A DNA stretch of 9,066 nucleotides from Bacillota bacterium (GCA_019415425.1 DXZF01000258.1:1-9066), one strand, 5' to 3'. Positions 1 to 6,706 are shown, numbered from the stretch's first letter. Made by a program: numbers and translations. The notes: generated by a model from the letters alone, not told the origin.

Positions 1-724
1 GTCGTGGAAGAACCCGCAGCTGACGGTGGACATCAACCTCAAGGGCACGCTCAACCTGCTGGACGCGTTGCGTGCGATGGATCGGCCGCCGCGCACGCTG
101 CTCATCGGATCGGGCGAGGAGTACGGCGCCATCCGGCCGGAAGAGACCCCGGTACGCGAGGAGAACGTGCTGCGCCCCGGCAACCTCTACGCCATGACCA
201 AGGCAGCCCAGAATATGGCCGGCAAGATCTACGCCGACGCGTACGGGCTGGACATCGTCATGGTGCGTGCGTTCAATCATATTGGGCCCAATCAGGCGCC
301 GATGTTTGTCGTAGCGGACTTCTGCAAACAGGTGGCCGAGATCGAGTGCGGGTTGCGTGAGCCGGTGATGCACGTGGGCAACCTGTCGGCCCGGCGGGAC
401 TTTACCGACGTGCGCGATGTGGTGCGTGCCTACGGCCTTCTGGTGGAAAGAGGGCAAAAGGGCGAGGTATACAATGTGGGCAGTGGACATGCTGTGTCCA
501 TTCAATCGGTGCTGGATCGCATTTTGGCCCAGGCGGCCTGCCAGGTGGACGTAGAGGTCGACCCCGCGCGCCTGCGCCCGGTGGACGTGCCGGTCATCGA
601 AGCGGATATCCAAAAGCTCAGGGCCTGTACGGGCTGGCAGCCGCATATTGCACTGGAGCAGACCATTGCCGATACGCTGCAGTATTGGCGCAAGTCCCTG
701 GCGGAGGGAGCACACCAAGCATGA
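1..724 (+). CDS. rmd: GDP-6-deoxy-4-keto-mannose reductase (Rmd-like), 5'-truncated by window edge
   Basis: Short-chain dehydrogenase of the NAD-dependent epimerase/dehydratase family. The frame is open from base 2 with no start in view; about 240 residues are present against a usual 300-330, so the N-terminal NAD(P)-binding glycine motif lies upstream of the window. Visible catalytic features are GSGEEYG (bases 107-127, Ser at 110-112) and the YxxxK pair (Tyr 188-190, Lys 200-202). The NHIGPNQ segment, the VYNVGSG segment and the late RPVDVP...TGW pattern fit reductases that make GDP-D-rhamnose from GDP-4-keto-6-deoxy-mannose. The partner dehydratase Gmd is expected upstream but not seen. 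The stop overlaps the next start as ATGA, so the exporter permease is probably translationally coupled. A related GDP- or dTDP-sugar epimerase/reductase cannot be excluded without the missing part, but family membership is secure. Confidence 0.78.
   Translation, partial: SWKNPQLTVDINLKGTLNLLDALRAMDRPPRTLLIGSGEEYGAIRPEETPVREENVLRPGNLYAMTKAAQNMAGKIYADAYGLDIVMVRAFNHIGPNQAPMFVVADFCKQVAEIECGLREPVMHVGNLSARRDFTDVRDVVRAYGLLVERGQKGEVYNVGSGHAVSIQSVLDRILAQAACQVDVEVDPARLRPVDVPVIEADIQKLRACTGWQPHIALEQTIADTLQYWRKSLAEGAHQA
703..710 (+). promoter_or_regulatory. Ribosome binding site for the ABC permease
   Basis: GGAGGGAG lies 10 bases before the ATG at 721. It supports that ATG rather than an in-frame TTG at 685, which would add 12 residues (including a GGG run) unlike the family's N-terminus. 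Confidence 0.6.
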
Positions 725-1497
725 AGACAATCAAAGAACTGGTTGCGTATCGGGAGATGATTATCTCCATGGTGCGAAAAGACCTGCGCGGTCGATATAA
801 GGGCTCTGTGCTGGGCTTCTTGTGGACCTTTATCAATCCGTTGCTGCAACTGGTGGTGTACACGATCGTGTTCTCCACCATCATGCGCAACGGAATCGAC
901 AAATTCTATCTGTTTTTATTCGTAGCGCTCGTGCCCTGGATCTTCTTCCAGTCTTCGCTTACCGGTGGGTGTATGACCGTGCTGGGGCAGAAGGAAATGG
1001 TCAAAAAGATCTATTTCCCGCGCGAGGTGTTGCCGATTGCGTATGTGACCAGCAGCTTTGTCAACATGCTGTTCAGTTTCATCGTCATCTTCGTTGTGGT
1101 GCTCCTCTCGGGCGTGCCCATCAACCTGCTGGCCATCTGCTGCCTGCCCGTTGTGATGGCGGTAGAGTACCTACTGGCGCTGGGCATCGCGTTTTTGACG
1201 TCCGCCATCACGGTGTACTTTCGCGATCTGGAGCACATCCTGGGCATTTTGAGCATGGCGTGGATGTACATGACCCCGGTCATCTACAGTATGGACATGA
1301 TTCCCGCGCGGTTTCAATCGCTGTTCATGCTCAATCCCATGACCCCCATCGTCCTGGCGTATCGGGATATCCTGTACTATGCCAAGGTGCCGGAGTTGAG
1401 CACGCTTTTGCACGGCTTCCTGCTGGGCGTCGCCATCCTCATCGTGGGATGGTTGGTGTTCGGCAAGCTGAAAAAGCGCTTTGTGGAGGAACTGTAG
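721..1497 (+). CDS. wzm: Polysaccharide ABC transporter, permease subunit (Wzm-like)
   Basis: Integral membrane subunit of an ABC-2 type exporter for lipid-linked polysaccharide, 258 residues, which is normal for the family. The N-terminal amphipathic stretch carries the conserved RKDLRGRYKGSVLGFLW pattern (residues 19-35). About six hydrophobic segments follow, near residues 31-54, 62-82, 110-130, 138-160, 170-190 and 232-250. The cytoplasmic and gating motifs KKIYFPREVLPI, YFRDLEHI, YMTPVIYS and LNPMTPI are all present. The ATG overlaps the stop of the upstream reductase, and the stop codon shares one base with the GTG start of the ATPase gene, so the two transporter subunits are tightly coupled. 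TagG and KpsM belong to the same superfamily; the neighbouring Wzt-type ATPase with its C-terminal domain favours an O-antigen or S-layer-glycan exporter over a teichoic acid or capsule one. Confidence 0.9.
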   Translation: MKTIKELVAYREMIISMVRKDLRGRYKGSVLGFLWTFINPLLQLVVYTIVFSTIMRNGIDKFYLFLFVALVPWIFFQSSLTGGCMTVLGQKEMVKKIYFPREVLPIAYVTSSFVNMLFSFIVIFVVVLLSGVPINLLAICCLPVVMAVEYLLALGIAFLTSAITVYFRDLEHILGILSMAWMYMTPVIYSMDMIPARFQSLFMLNPMTPIVLAYRDILYYAKVPELSTLLHGFLLGVAILIVGWLVFGKLKKRFVEEL

Positions 1498-2744
1498 TGA
1501 GCGTCATCAAGGTGGAAAACGTACACAAGAAATTCAGGGTGTACTATGACAAGGGGCAGACCTTCAAGGAAAAACTGCTGTTTCGCAACCGCAACCGGCA
1601 CGAGGATCGCTGGGTGCTGCGCGGCATCGATTTTGAAGTCGAGAAGGGCGAGGCCATCGGCCTGATCGGTGAAAACGGCAGCGGCAAGAGCACCATGCTC
1701 AAGCTGATGACCAAGATCATGTACCCGGATGAAGGCAAAATTGAGATTCAAGGGCGCATCTCCAGCCTGATCGAGCTGGGGGCAGGCTTTCATCCGGATA
1801 TGAGCGGGCGCGAAAATATCTATACCAACGCCGCCATTTTCGGCCTGACGCGCAAGGAGATCGACAAGCGCCTGCAGACCATCATCGATTTTAGCGAGCT
1901 GCAGGAGTTTATCGACAACCCGGTTCGCACGTACTCCAGCGGTATGTACATGCGCCTGGCGTTTGCCGTGGCCATCAATGTGGATGCCGATGTACTGCTG
2001 ATCGATGAAATCCTGGCGGTGGGAGACGCCAACTTCCAGAGCAAGTGCTTCAACAAATTGCGGGAGATCAAGGCAAACGGCACGACGATCGTCATCGTCT
2101 CGCATGCGCTGGGCCAGATCGAGCAGATCTGTGAGCGCACGGTGTGGATCGACCAGGGCAAGGTGCGCATGATCGGTTCCCCCTTTGAAGTACACCCCTG
2201 TTATATGCAGTGGATGGGGGAAAAGGCGCACGGGCAGCATGTGATGCACGCCCCCGAAAACGAGGGGAAAGAGCCGGAACAGGCGGAGCAGGCGCCACAG
2301 GAGCAGGCGCCCCAGCAGGAAAACCGCTGGGGCAGCGGAGAGGTGCGCATCACCTCCGTGCAACTCATCGGGGCGGACGGAACGCCCAAAGATGTCTTTT
2401 CCACAGGCGAACAGATGCAGGTGTTCCTCAGCTATACGTGCCACAAAGACGTACAGGCGCCGGTTGTGGGCATTGGCATTTTCCGCAACGACGGCGTCAA
2501 CTGCTACGGCACCAACACCCTGATCGATCAGATCCCCCACGTGGAACTTCAGCCGGAAGGGTATATTTGCTGTATGATTGATGCAAACAATCTGTTGGAG
2601 GGAGAGTATACGCTGGACGTATCCATCCATGCCGAGGACGGGTTTGCCTACGATTACTTCAAGCGGGCTGTACAGTTCCGCATGTATTCGGAAATCCGGG
2701 ACACCGGAATCATGCGCATGCCGCACCGCTGGAAGATCGACTGA
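1497..2744 (+). CDS. wzt: Polysaccharide ABC transporter, ATP-binding subunit with C-terminal glycan-binding domain (Wzt-like)
   Basis: Cytoplasmic ATPase that powers glycan export together with the upstream permease. The product is 415 residues from a GTG start at 1497, preceded by GGAGG at 1485-1489. The nucleotide-binding domain spans about residues 1-240: Walker A GENGSGKST (58-66), the LIELGAGFHPDMSGREN segment (91-107) typical of polysaccharide exporters, the ABC signature YSSGM (146-150), Walker B VLLIDE (166-171), D-loop and the H-loop His203. A Glu/Gln-rich linker (about 250-275) leads to RWGSGEVRIT (277-286), the usual beginning of the Wzt C-terminal beta-sandwich domain, which continues to the end. 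In studied systems that domain recognises the modified end of the finished glycan and so couples export to termination. No capping enzyme is visible here. The reading frame is open far upstream, but that part overlaps the permease gene and is spurious. Confidence 0.92.
   Translation: MSVIKVENVHKKFRVYYDKGQTFKEKLLFRNRNRHEDRWVLRGIDFEVEKGEAIGLIGENGSGKSTMLKLMTKIMYPDEGKIEIQGRISSLIELGAGFHPDMSGRENIYTNAAIFGLTRKEIDKRLQTIIDFSELQEFIDNPVRTYSSGMYMRLAFAVAINVDADVLLIDEILAVGDANFQSKCFNKLREIKANGTTIVIVSHALGQIEQICERTVWIDQGKVRMIGSPFEVHPCYMQWMGEKAHGQHVMHAPENEGKEPEQAEQAPQEQAPQQENRWGSGEVRITSVQLIGADGTPKDVFSTGEQMQVFLSYTCHKDVQAPVVGIGIFRNDGVNCYGTNTLIDQIPHVELQPEGYICCMIDANNLLEGEYTLDVSIHAEDGFAYDYFKRAVQFRMYSEIRDTGIMRMPHRWKID
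2286..2315 (+). repeat. Two-copy 15-base tandem repeat in the Wzt linker
   Basis: Units at 2286-2300 and 2301-2315 differ at one base (position 12 of the unit, A or C) and encode EQAPQ twice, residues 264-273 of the ATPase. It sits in the charged, probably disordered linker between the ATPase and glycan-binding domains, where a change in copy number would keep the frame. Confidence 0.8.
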
Positions 2745-2753
2745 TACAGACAA

Positions 2754-2760
2754 AAGGAGG
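2754..2760 (+). promoter_or_regulatory. Strong ribosome binding site for the coiled-coil protein
   Basis: AAGGAGG with a 6-base spacer before the ATG at 2767. It is the best Shine-Dalgarno match in the window and sits in the longest intergenic gap (22 bases). It fixes the start at 2767 and excludes an in-frame extension reaching back into the ATPase gene. No hairpin or promoter is evident in the gap. Confidence 0.75.
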
Positions 2761-2766
2761 ATTTCG

Positions 2767-3342
2767 ATGCAATCACAGGATCAGACATCGACACCGTCTG
2801 TCGATATTGAAAAAATCTTGCAGGAGATCCGCGAGGAGATCCAGCAAAAGGGGTATACCTACGATCAGCTGGATTTTCAGGATATTCCCATTGTGCACCA
2901 GCAGAAATATCAAAAGTACGAGCATTTCGACGCGGCCCGCTTTGCGCAGGAACTGCAACAGCTCAATGCGTTTAAGGAAGTACAGGCGCATCGCCCGCTC
3001 GCTACGCGCATTCCCGTGATCGGCTTTCTGGTCGTCTTTATCAAGAAGGTCATTCGCAGGCTGCTGCGCTTTTACATTGAACCCATCGTGCGGGATCAAA
3101 ATCAGTGGAACACCATGGCCGTTGCCTGTTTGCAGTCCGTGGAAGCGTTTGTAGAGCAGATGGGGCAGACGCAACAGCAGCTGCAGACCTTGCAGGCACT
3201 GCAGGAAGAAAACCGCATTTTGAAGGTGCGCGTAGAGCGCATGAAACGCGATGTTGAGCAGGGGCAGCAGGCCCTTGAGCGGCTGACGCAGCAGATGGAT
3301 GGCCTCCGTGAACGGCAAATTCGGGAGGAGGAGCCCTCTTGA
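2767..3342 (+). CDS. Membrane-associated coiled-coil protein of unknown function in glycan cluster
   Basis: Function not recognised; 191 residues. An acidic N-terminal helix (about 12-30, pattern IEKILQEIREEIQQKGY) is followed by a polar region to about residue 80. A short hydrophobic patch IPVIGFLVVFI (82-92) runs directly into a basic helix KKVIRRLLRFYIEPIV (93-108). The patch is too short for a normal transmembrane helix, so peripheral or in-plane membrane binding is more likely. Residues about 120-188 form a predicted coiled coil rich in Gln, Glu, Leu and Arg, with hydrophobic residues spaced 3-4 apart (for example 128, 132, 139, 142, 152, 156, 159, 163, 170, 173, 177, 180) and a break near 146-152. 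From memory, the first 115 residues resemble a module found in front of methyltransferases or glycosyltransferases in Clostridia-type glycan clusters; here no enzyme domain follows. Its place between the exporter and the glycosyltransferases suggests a scaffold or chain-length factor, which is inference. The stop overlaps the next start by four bases. Confidence 0.8.
   Translation: MQSQDQTSTPSVDIEKILQEIREEIQQKGYTYDQLDFQDIPIVHQQKYQKYEHFDAARFAQELQQLNAFKEVQAHRPLATRIPVIGFLVVFIKKVIRRLLRFYIEPIVRDQNQWNTMAVACLQSVEAFVEQMGQTQQQLQTLQALQEENRILKVRVERMKRDVEQGQQALERLTQQMDGLRERQIREEEPS
3323..3331 (+). promoter_or_regulatory. Ribosome binding site supporting a TTG start
   Basis: GGGAGGAGG lies 7 bases before TTG at 3339, inside the end of the upstream gene. 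The strength of this site, and the match of the N-terminus MKIVQVL to MKVIQLV of the downstream paralogue, decide the non-ATG start. Confidence 0.75.
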
Positions 3343-4427
3343 AGATTGTCCAAGTATTGGAGACGCTCTCTTTTGGCGATGCGGTCAGCAATGACGCGGT
3401 GGCGATGAAAGACGTCATCGCATCCATGGGATATGAGACGGAGCTCTACGCGGTCGACATCCATCCCAAGTGCACTTCCATGTGCAAGCCGTACAGCAAA
3501 TTTCCGTCCATGCAGCCGGACGACATCCTGATCTTCCACAATTCCATCGGAAGCGATCTGTGCTTTGCGTTGGACAAATTGCCGTGCCGGAAGATCATGG
3601 TCTATCACAACGTGACACCGCCCGCTTTTTTTGCCCCCTACCAGCCACTGACCACGACCGTGCTGGAATATGGGCTGGAGGGCACGCGATACCTTTCGGA
3701 CAAGATGGACTACTGTCTGGCCGTCTCGGAATTCAACAAGCGGGACTTGCAGCAGATGGGGTATACGTGCCCGATCGATGTGCTGCCCATCATCATTCCG
3801 TTTGACGACTACAAAAAAGCGCCCAACAAACGCGTCCTGCAGCGATATCACGACGGCAGGCACAACGTGGTTTTCACCGGCCGGGTTGCGCCCAACAAAC
3901 GCCACGAGGATATCATTCAGGCCTTTGACTGCTACCAGAAACTGTTTGATCCCAAGGCGCGGTTGTTTTTGGTGGGCTCCTATGGGGAAGGGGATCCCTA
4001 CTACCTTCGCCTGAAGGCCTATTGCGAAAAGCTCAAAGTGCGCAACGTGCTCTTTACCGGGCACATCCCATTTGATGAGATTCTGGCGTATTACCATCTG
4101 GCCGATCTGTTTGTGTGCATGAGCGAGCACGAAGGCTTTTGCGTGCCCCTGGTGGAAGCGATGTTTTTTCAGGTGCCCGTCTTGGCCTATGAAAGCACGG
4201 CAATCCCCTCTACGCTGGGCGGGGCCGGTCTGTTGCTTCAAGAAAAAGATCCCGTTCTCTGGGCAGCGTGTATGGACCGGGTGCTGAGGGATCAACAATT
4301 GCAAAAGCAGCTCGTTGACGGGCAGAATTTGCGGTTGCAGGATTTGCAATACGAGCGGATCAAGGAACAATTTGTCGCATATCTTCAGGCATTCATACAG
4401 CAGGGTGCCGGCAAAGAGGAGGCATAG
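3339..4427 (+). CDS. GT4-type glycosyltransferase, tandem paralogue 1
   Basis: Retaining glycosyltransferase with a GT-B fold, 362 residues, cytoplasmic or membrane-peripheral, expected to move a sugar from a nucleotide donor to the growing lipid-linked glycan. It begins at TTG in a four-base overlap with the upstream stop. The N-terminal domain carries GDAVSND (13-19) and YHNVTP. The C-terminal donor domain has GRVAPNK (181-187), the phosphate-binding Arg/Lys region of the family, then FTGHIPFDEILAYY and the EX7E motif with Glu265 and Glu273 in SEHEGFCVPLVEAM (262-275). The next gene is a full-length collinear paralogue. Donor and linkage cannot be read from sequence; GDP-D-rhamnose or GDP-mannose are plausible because of the Rmd-like gene upstream. 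No transmembrane helix is evident. Confidence 0.9.
   Translation: MKIVQVLETLSFGDAVSNDAVAMKDVIASMGYETELYAVDIHPKCTSMCKPYSKFPSMQPDDILIFHNSIGSDLCFALDKLPCRKIMVYHNVTPPAFFAPYQPLTTTVLEYGLEGTRYLSDKMDYCLAVSEFNKRDLQQMGYTCPIDVLPIIIPFDDYKKAPNKRVLQRYHDGRHNVVFTGRVAPNKRHEDIIQAFDCYQKLFDPKARLFLVGSYGEGDPYYLRLKAYCEKLKVRNVLFTGHIPFDEILAYYHLADLFVCMSEHEGFCVPLVEAMFFQVPVLAYESTAIPSTLGGAGLLLQEKDPVLWAACMDRVLRDQQLQKQLVDGQNLRLQDLQYERIKEQFVAYLQAFIQQGAGKEEA
4416..4422 (+). promoter_or_regulatory. Ribosome binding site for GTG start at 4435
   Basis: GAGGAGG lies within the end of the preceding gene, with a rather long 12-base spacer to GTG at 4435. The start is supported mainly by the N-terminal match with the paralogue. In-frame sequence upstream back to 4315 overlaps the preceding gene and does not look like protein. 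Confidence 0.5.
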
Positions 4428-4434
4428 GCAGCAA

Positions 4435-5508
4435 GTGAAAGTAATACAGCTGGTTCCCTCCCTGTACTATGGCGATGCCGTGGGAAATGATGTGCTGGCC
4501 CTGGACGACGCGATGAAGCGGGCGGGCATTGAGACCAAAATCTATGCACAATACATTGAGCCACGTTGCAAGGGGCGAGCGGAGGACTGGACCCGGTTTC
4601 GCGGAGCTTCCCGTGATGATGTTGTGATCTACCACATGGCCTCGGGCGCAGGCATGGCCGATGGATTTGCAAAGCTCTCGTGCAAGAGGCTGCTGTTTTA
4701 CCACAATGTGACGCCCAAGGCATTCTTTGAGCCGTACTCCCTGGAGACGGTCAAAGCCGTACAATTGGGCCTGGATCAGGTGAAGTACCTGGCCGCCCAC
4801 ACGGATTACTGCCTGGCGGATTCTGAATTCAATCGCCAGGATCTGCTGGCAATGGGGTACAATTGCCCGATCGAGGTGCTCCCCATTCTCATTCCGTTTG
4901 CGGATTACGAAAAAGAGCCGAACCAAGAGGTCGTGCGCCGTATGAGCGACGGCAGGACCAACATCGTGTTTGCCGGCCGGGTTGCGCCCAACAAGTGCCA
5001 TGAGGACATCCTTGCAGCCTTTGATGCATACAAGCGGTTGTGCGATGCACAGGCGCGCTTGATTCTGGTGGGCAACTACGATCGGAAGGATCCCTATTAC
5101 CAGCGGCTTGTCGACTATGTGCAGGCGTTGGGGGTAGAGGATGTGCTGTTTACCGGCCATATCGCATTTGATGAAATTTTGGCGTACTACCGAACGGCCG
5201 ACTGCTTTGTGTGCATGAGCGAACATGAGGGCTTTTGCGTGCCCCTGGTGGAAGCGATGTTCTTTGACGTGCCAATCGTTGCATACAACAGCACCGCCAT
5301 TCCGTATACCCTGGGAGGCGCCGGTCTGTTGGTGGATGAGAAGGACCCGGTTTTGGTGGCCAAACTGATTCAACGGGTGGTGCAGGATGCGCATTTGCGC
5401 GAAGCGGTATTGCAATCACAGCGTATACGGTTGCAGGCGTTTGCGCATGATCGGATTGAAGCGCAATTTCTGTCCTGCCTGCAAAGGCTGATGGAGGCCA
5501 ACGCATGA
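4435..5508 (+). CDS. GT4-type glycosyltransferase, tandem paralogue 2
   Basis: Second of two adjacent, clearly duplicated GT-B glycosyltransferases, 357 residues from a GTG start, seven bases after the first. Key motifs fall at exactly the same residue numbers as in its partner: GDAVGND (13-19), GRVAPNK (181-187), and the EX7E pair Glu265/Glu273. By hand count about 70% of residues match over 181-280 (donor side), but only about one third over the first 70 residues (acceptor side). That pattern suggests the same sugar donor with a different acceptor or linkage. One difference next to the phosphate-binding lysine is Cys188 in place of Arg188. The stop overlaps the next start as ATGA, preceded by GGAGG at 5493-5497, so translation of the next gene is likely coupled. 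Confidence 0.9.
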   Translation: MKVIQLVPSLYYGDAVGNDVLALDDAMKRAGIETKIYAQYIEPRCKGRAEDWTRFRGASRDDVVIYHMASGAGMADGFAKLSCKRLLFYHNVTPKAFFEPYSLETVKAVQLGLDQVKYLAAHTDYCLADSEFNRQDLLAMGYNCPIEVLPILIPFADYEKEPNQEVVRRMSDGRTNIVFAGRVAPNKCHEDILAAFDAYKRLCDAQARLILVGNYDRKDPYYQRLVDYVQALGVEDVLFTGHIAFDEILAYYRTADCFVCMSEHEGFCVPLVEAMFFDVPIVAYNSTAIPYTLGGAGLLVDEKDPVLVAKLIQRVVQDAHLREAVLQSQRIRLQAFAHDRIEAQFLSCLQRLMEANA

Positions 5509-6692
5509 AAAAGCGAATTGCGATCGTCAACCAACGATATGGAAAAGAGGTCATTGGCGGATCGGAATACTATACGCGCCTGATCGCAGAGCGCCTCAAA
5601 GATCGCTATGAGATCGAAATCCTTACCACCAGGGCCAAAGACCATGAGACATGGGCCAACGAGTATCCCGCTGGCCTGCAACAGGTGGACGGGATTCCCG
5701 TGCGCAGATTCTCCACGGAAAAAGAGCGGAAGATCAGCCAGTTCGGGCCGATCAATGCCCAGGTCTGCCTGGGCGATCGCCGAACGCGGGAGCAGGAGGA
5801 GTTTTGGCTCAAAGAGCAGGGACCGCTCGTGCCGTCGCTGATCACCTATATCCGGGAGCATAAGGACGACTACGATGCCTTTGTGTTCGTCACATATCTC
5901 TACTACCCGACGGTGCTGGGATTGAAGGAGGTCGCACACAAGTCCATCCTGATTCCCACAGCGCACGAGGAACCGCCCATTCACTTTTCCATATATCGGG
6001 ATGTGTTCATCGGCCCGCGCGCCTTCGTCTTTCTCACCGATGAGGAACGGGAGCTGGTCCATCATCTCTTTGGCAATGAAGCGGTCGAACACGAGGTGGC
6101 GGGCGTGGGGATCGATGTGCCCCATGATGTGAATGCAGCGCGTTTTCGCAACAAACACAACATTGCGTCGCCGTATGTGACATATGTGGGCCGCATTGAA
6201 AACGGAAAAGGGTGCGAGTGGCTCATCAAATATTTTGTCGAATATAAAAAGCGCAATCCCGGCGAACTGAAACTTGTGCTGATGGGAAAGAAGCTGATCG
6301 ACATCCCCAAGGACCCCGATATCGTATGCCTGGGCTTTGTCAGCGAACAGGACAAGTTCGACGGTATGGCGGGCGCAGAGGCGCTGCTGCTTCCGTCTGC
6401 GTTTGAGAGCCTGTCGATCTCGGTACTGGAAGCGATGAGCGTCGGCACGCCGGTGATCGTCAACGGCGTATGCGAAGTGCTCAAAGGGCATTGCCACAAG
6501 AGCAACGCAGGATTGTATTACACAGACTACTTTGAATTTGAAGGCTGTGTCAACTACCTGCTTTCGCACCCGCAAGAATCGGCGCAGATGCGGGAAAACG
6601 CCCGGCAGTACGTGCACGACCACTATCGCTGGGACGTGATCATGCGGCAGTTTGACCGCATCATCCAAACTGTGACGGAACAATCCAAATAG
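5505..6692 (+). CDS. GT4-type glycosyltransferase
   Basis: Retaining GT-B glycosyltransferase, 395 residues. The N-terminal domain starts MKKRIAIVNQRYG and has the Gly-Gly loop of GT4 enzymes at residues 18-19 (VIGGSEYYTRLIAERL). A charged middle region with an AHEEPPIH segment precedes the donor domain. The donor domain contains YVGRIENGKG (Gly229-Arg230), then LLPSAFESLSISVLEAMSVGTPVIVNG with the EX7E glutamates at 301 and 309. It differs clearly from its neighbours: FESLS replaces the more common EGFG in the loop between the two glutamates, so its donor or acceptor may differ. The ATG overlaps the upstream stop. Sugar specificity cannot be assigned; a role in adding a distinct residue of the repeat or of the adaptor region near the lipid is inference. 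Confidence 0.9.
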   Translation: MKKRIAIVNQRYGKEVIGGSEYYTRLIAERLKDRYEIEILTTRAKDHETWANEYPAGLQQVDGIPVRRFSTEKERKISQFGPINAQVCLGDRRTREQEEFWLKEQGPLVPSLITYIREHKDDYDAFVFVTYLYYPTVLGLKEVAHKSILIPTAHEEPPIHFSIYRDVFIGPRAFVFLTDEERELVHHLFGNEAVEHEVAGVGIDVPHDVNAARFRNKHNIASPYVTYVGRIENGKGCEWLIKYFVEYKKRNPGELKLVLMGKKLIDIPKDPDIVCLGFVSEQDKFDGMAGAEALLLPSAFESLSISVLEAMSVGTPVIVNGVCEVLKGHCHKSNAGLYYTDYFEFEGCVNYLLSHPQESAQMRENARQYVHDHYRWDVIMRQFDRIIQTVTEQSK

Positions 6693-6706
6693 GACAAGGG
6701 GAATCG

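Noticed and set aside
4..360. Plus-strand open frame overlapping the Rmd-like gene
   Set aside because: Out of frame with the dehydrogenase, with low-complexity Gly/Arg/Ala/His-rich composition.
822..1496. In-frame upstream extension of the Wzt gene by 225 codons
   Set aside because: It overlaps the permease gene in another frame and has no transporter motifs; GGAGG before GTG at 1497 gives a normal Wzt start.
1377..2753. Long open frame on the minus strand (458 codons) opposite the Wzt gene
   Set aside because: It is a shadow of the GC-rich coding strand; the protein has no recognisable domain, while the plus strand carries every ABC ATPase motif.
2745..2766. Possible internal promoter or terminator in the longest gap
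   Set aside because: Only 22 bases, filled by the ribosome binding site; no hairpin and no -35/-10 pair can be read with confidence.
2836..3342. The coiled-coil protein as a Wzz-type chain-length regulator
   Set aside because: Wzz proteins have two transmembrane helices flanking a periplasmic coiled coil and a Pro/Gly-rich second helix; this protein has only one short hydrophobic patch in the middle, and Wzz belongs to the Wzy pathway, not to ABC export.
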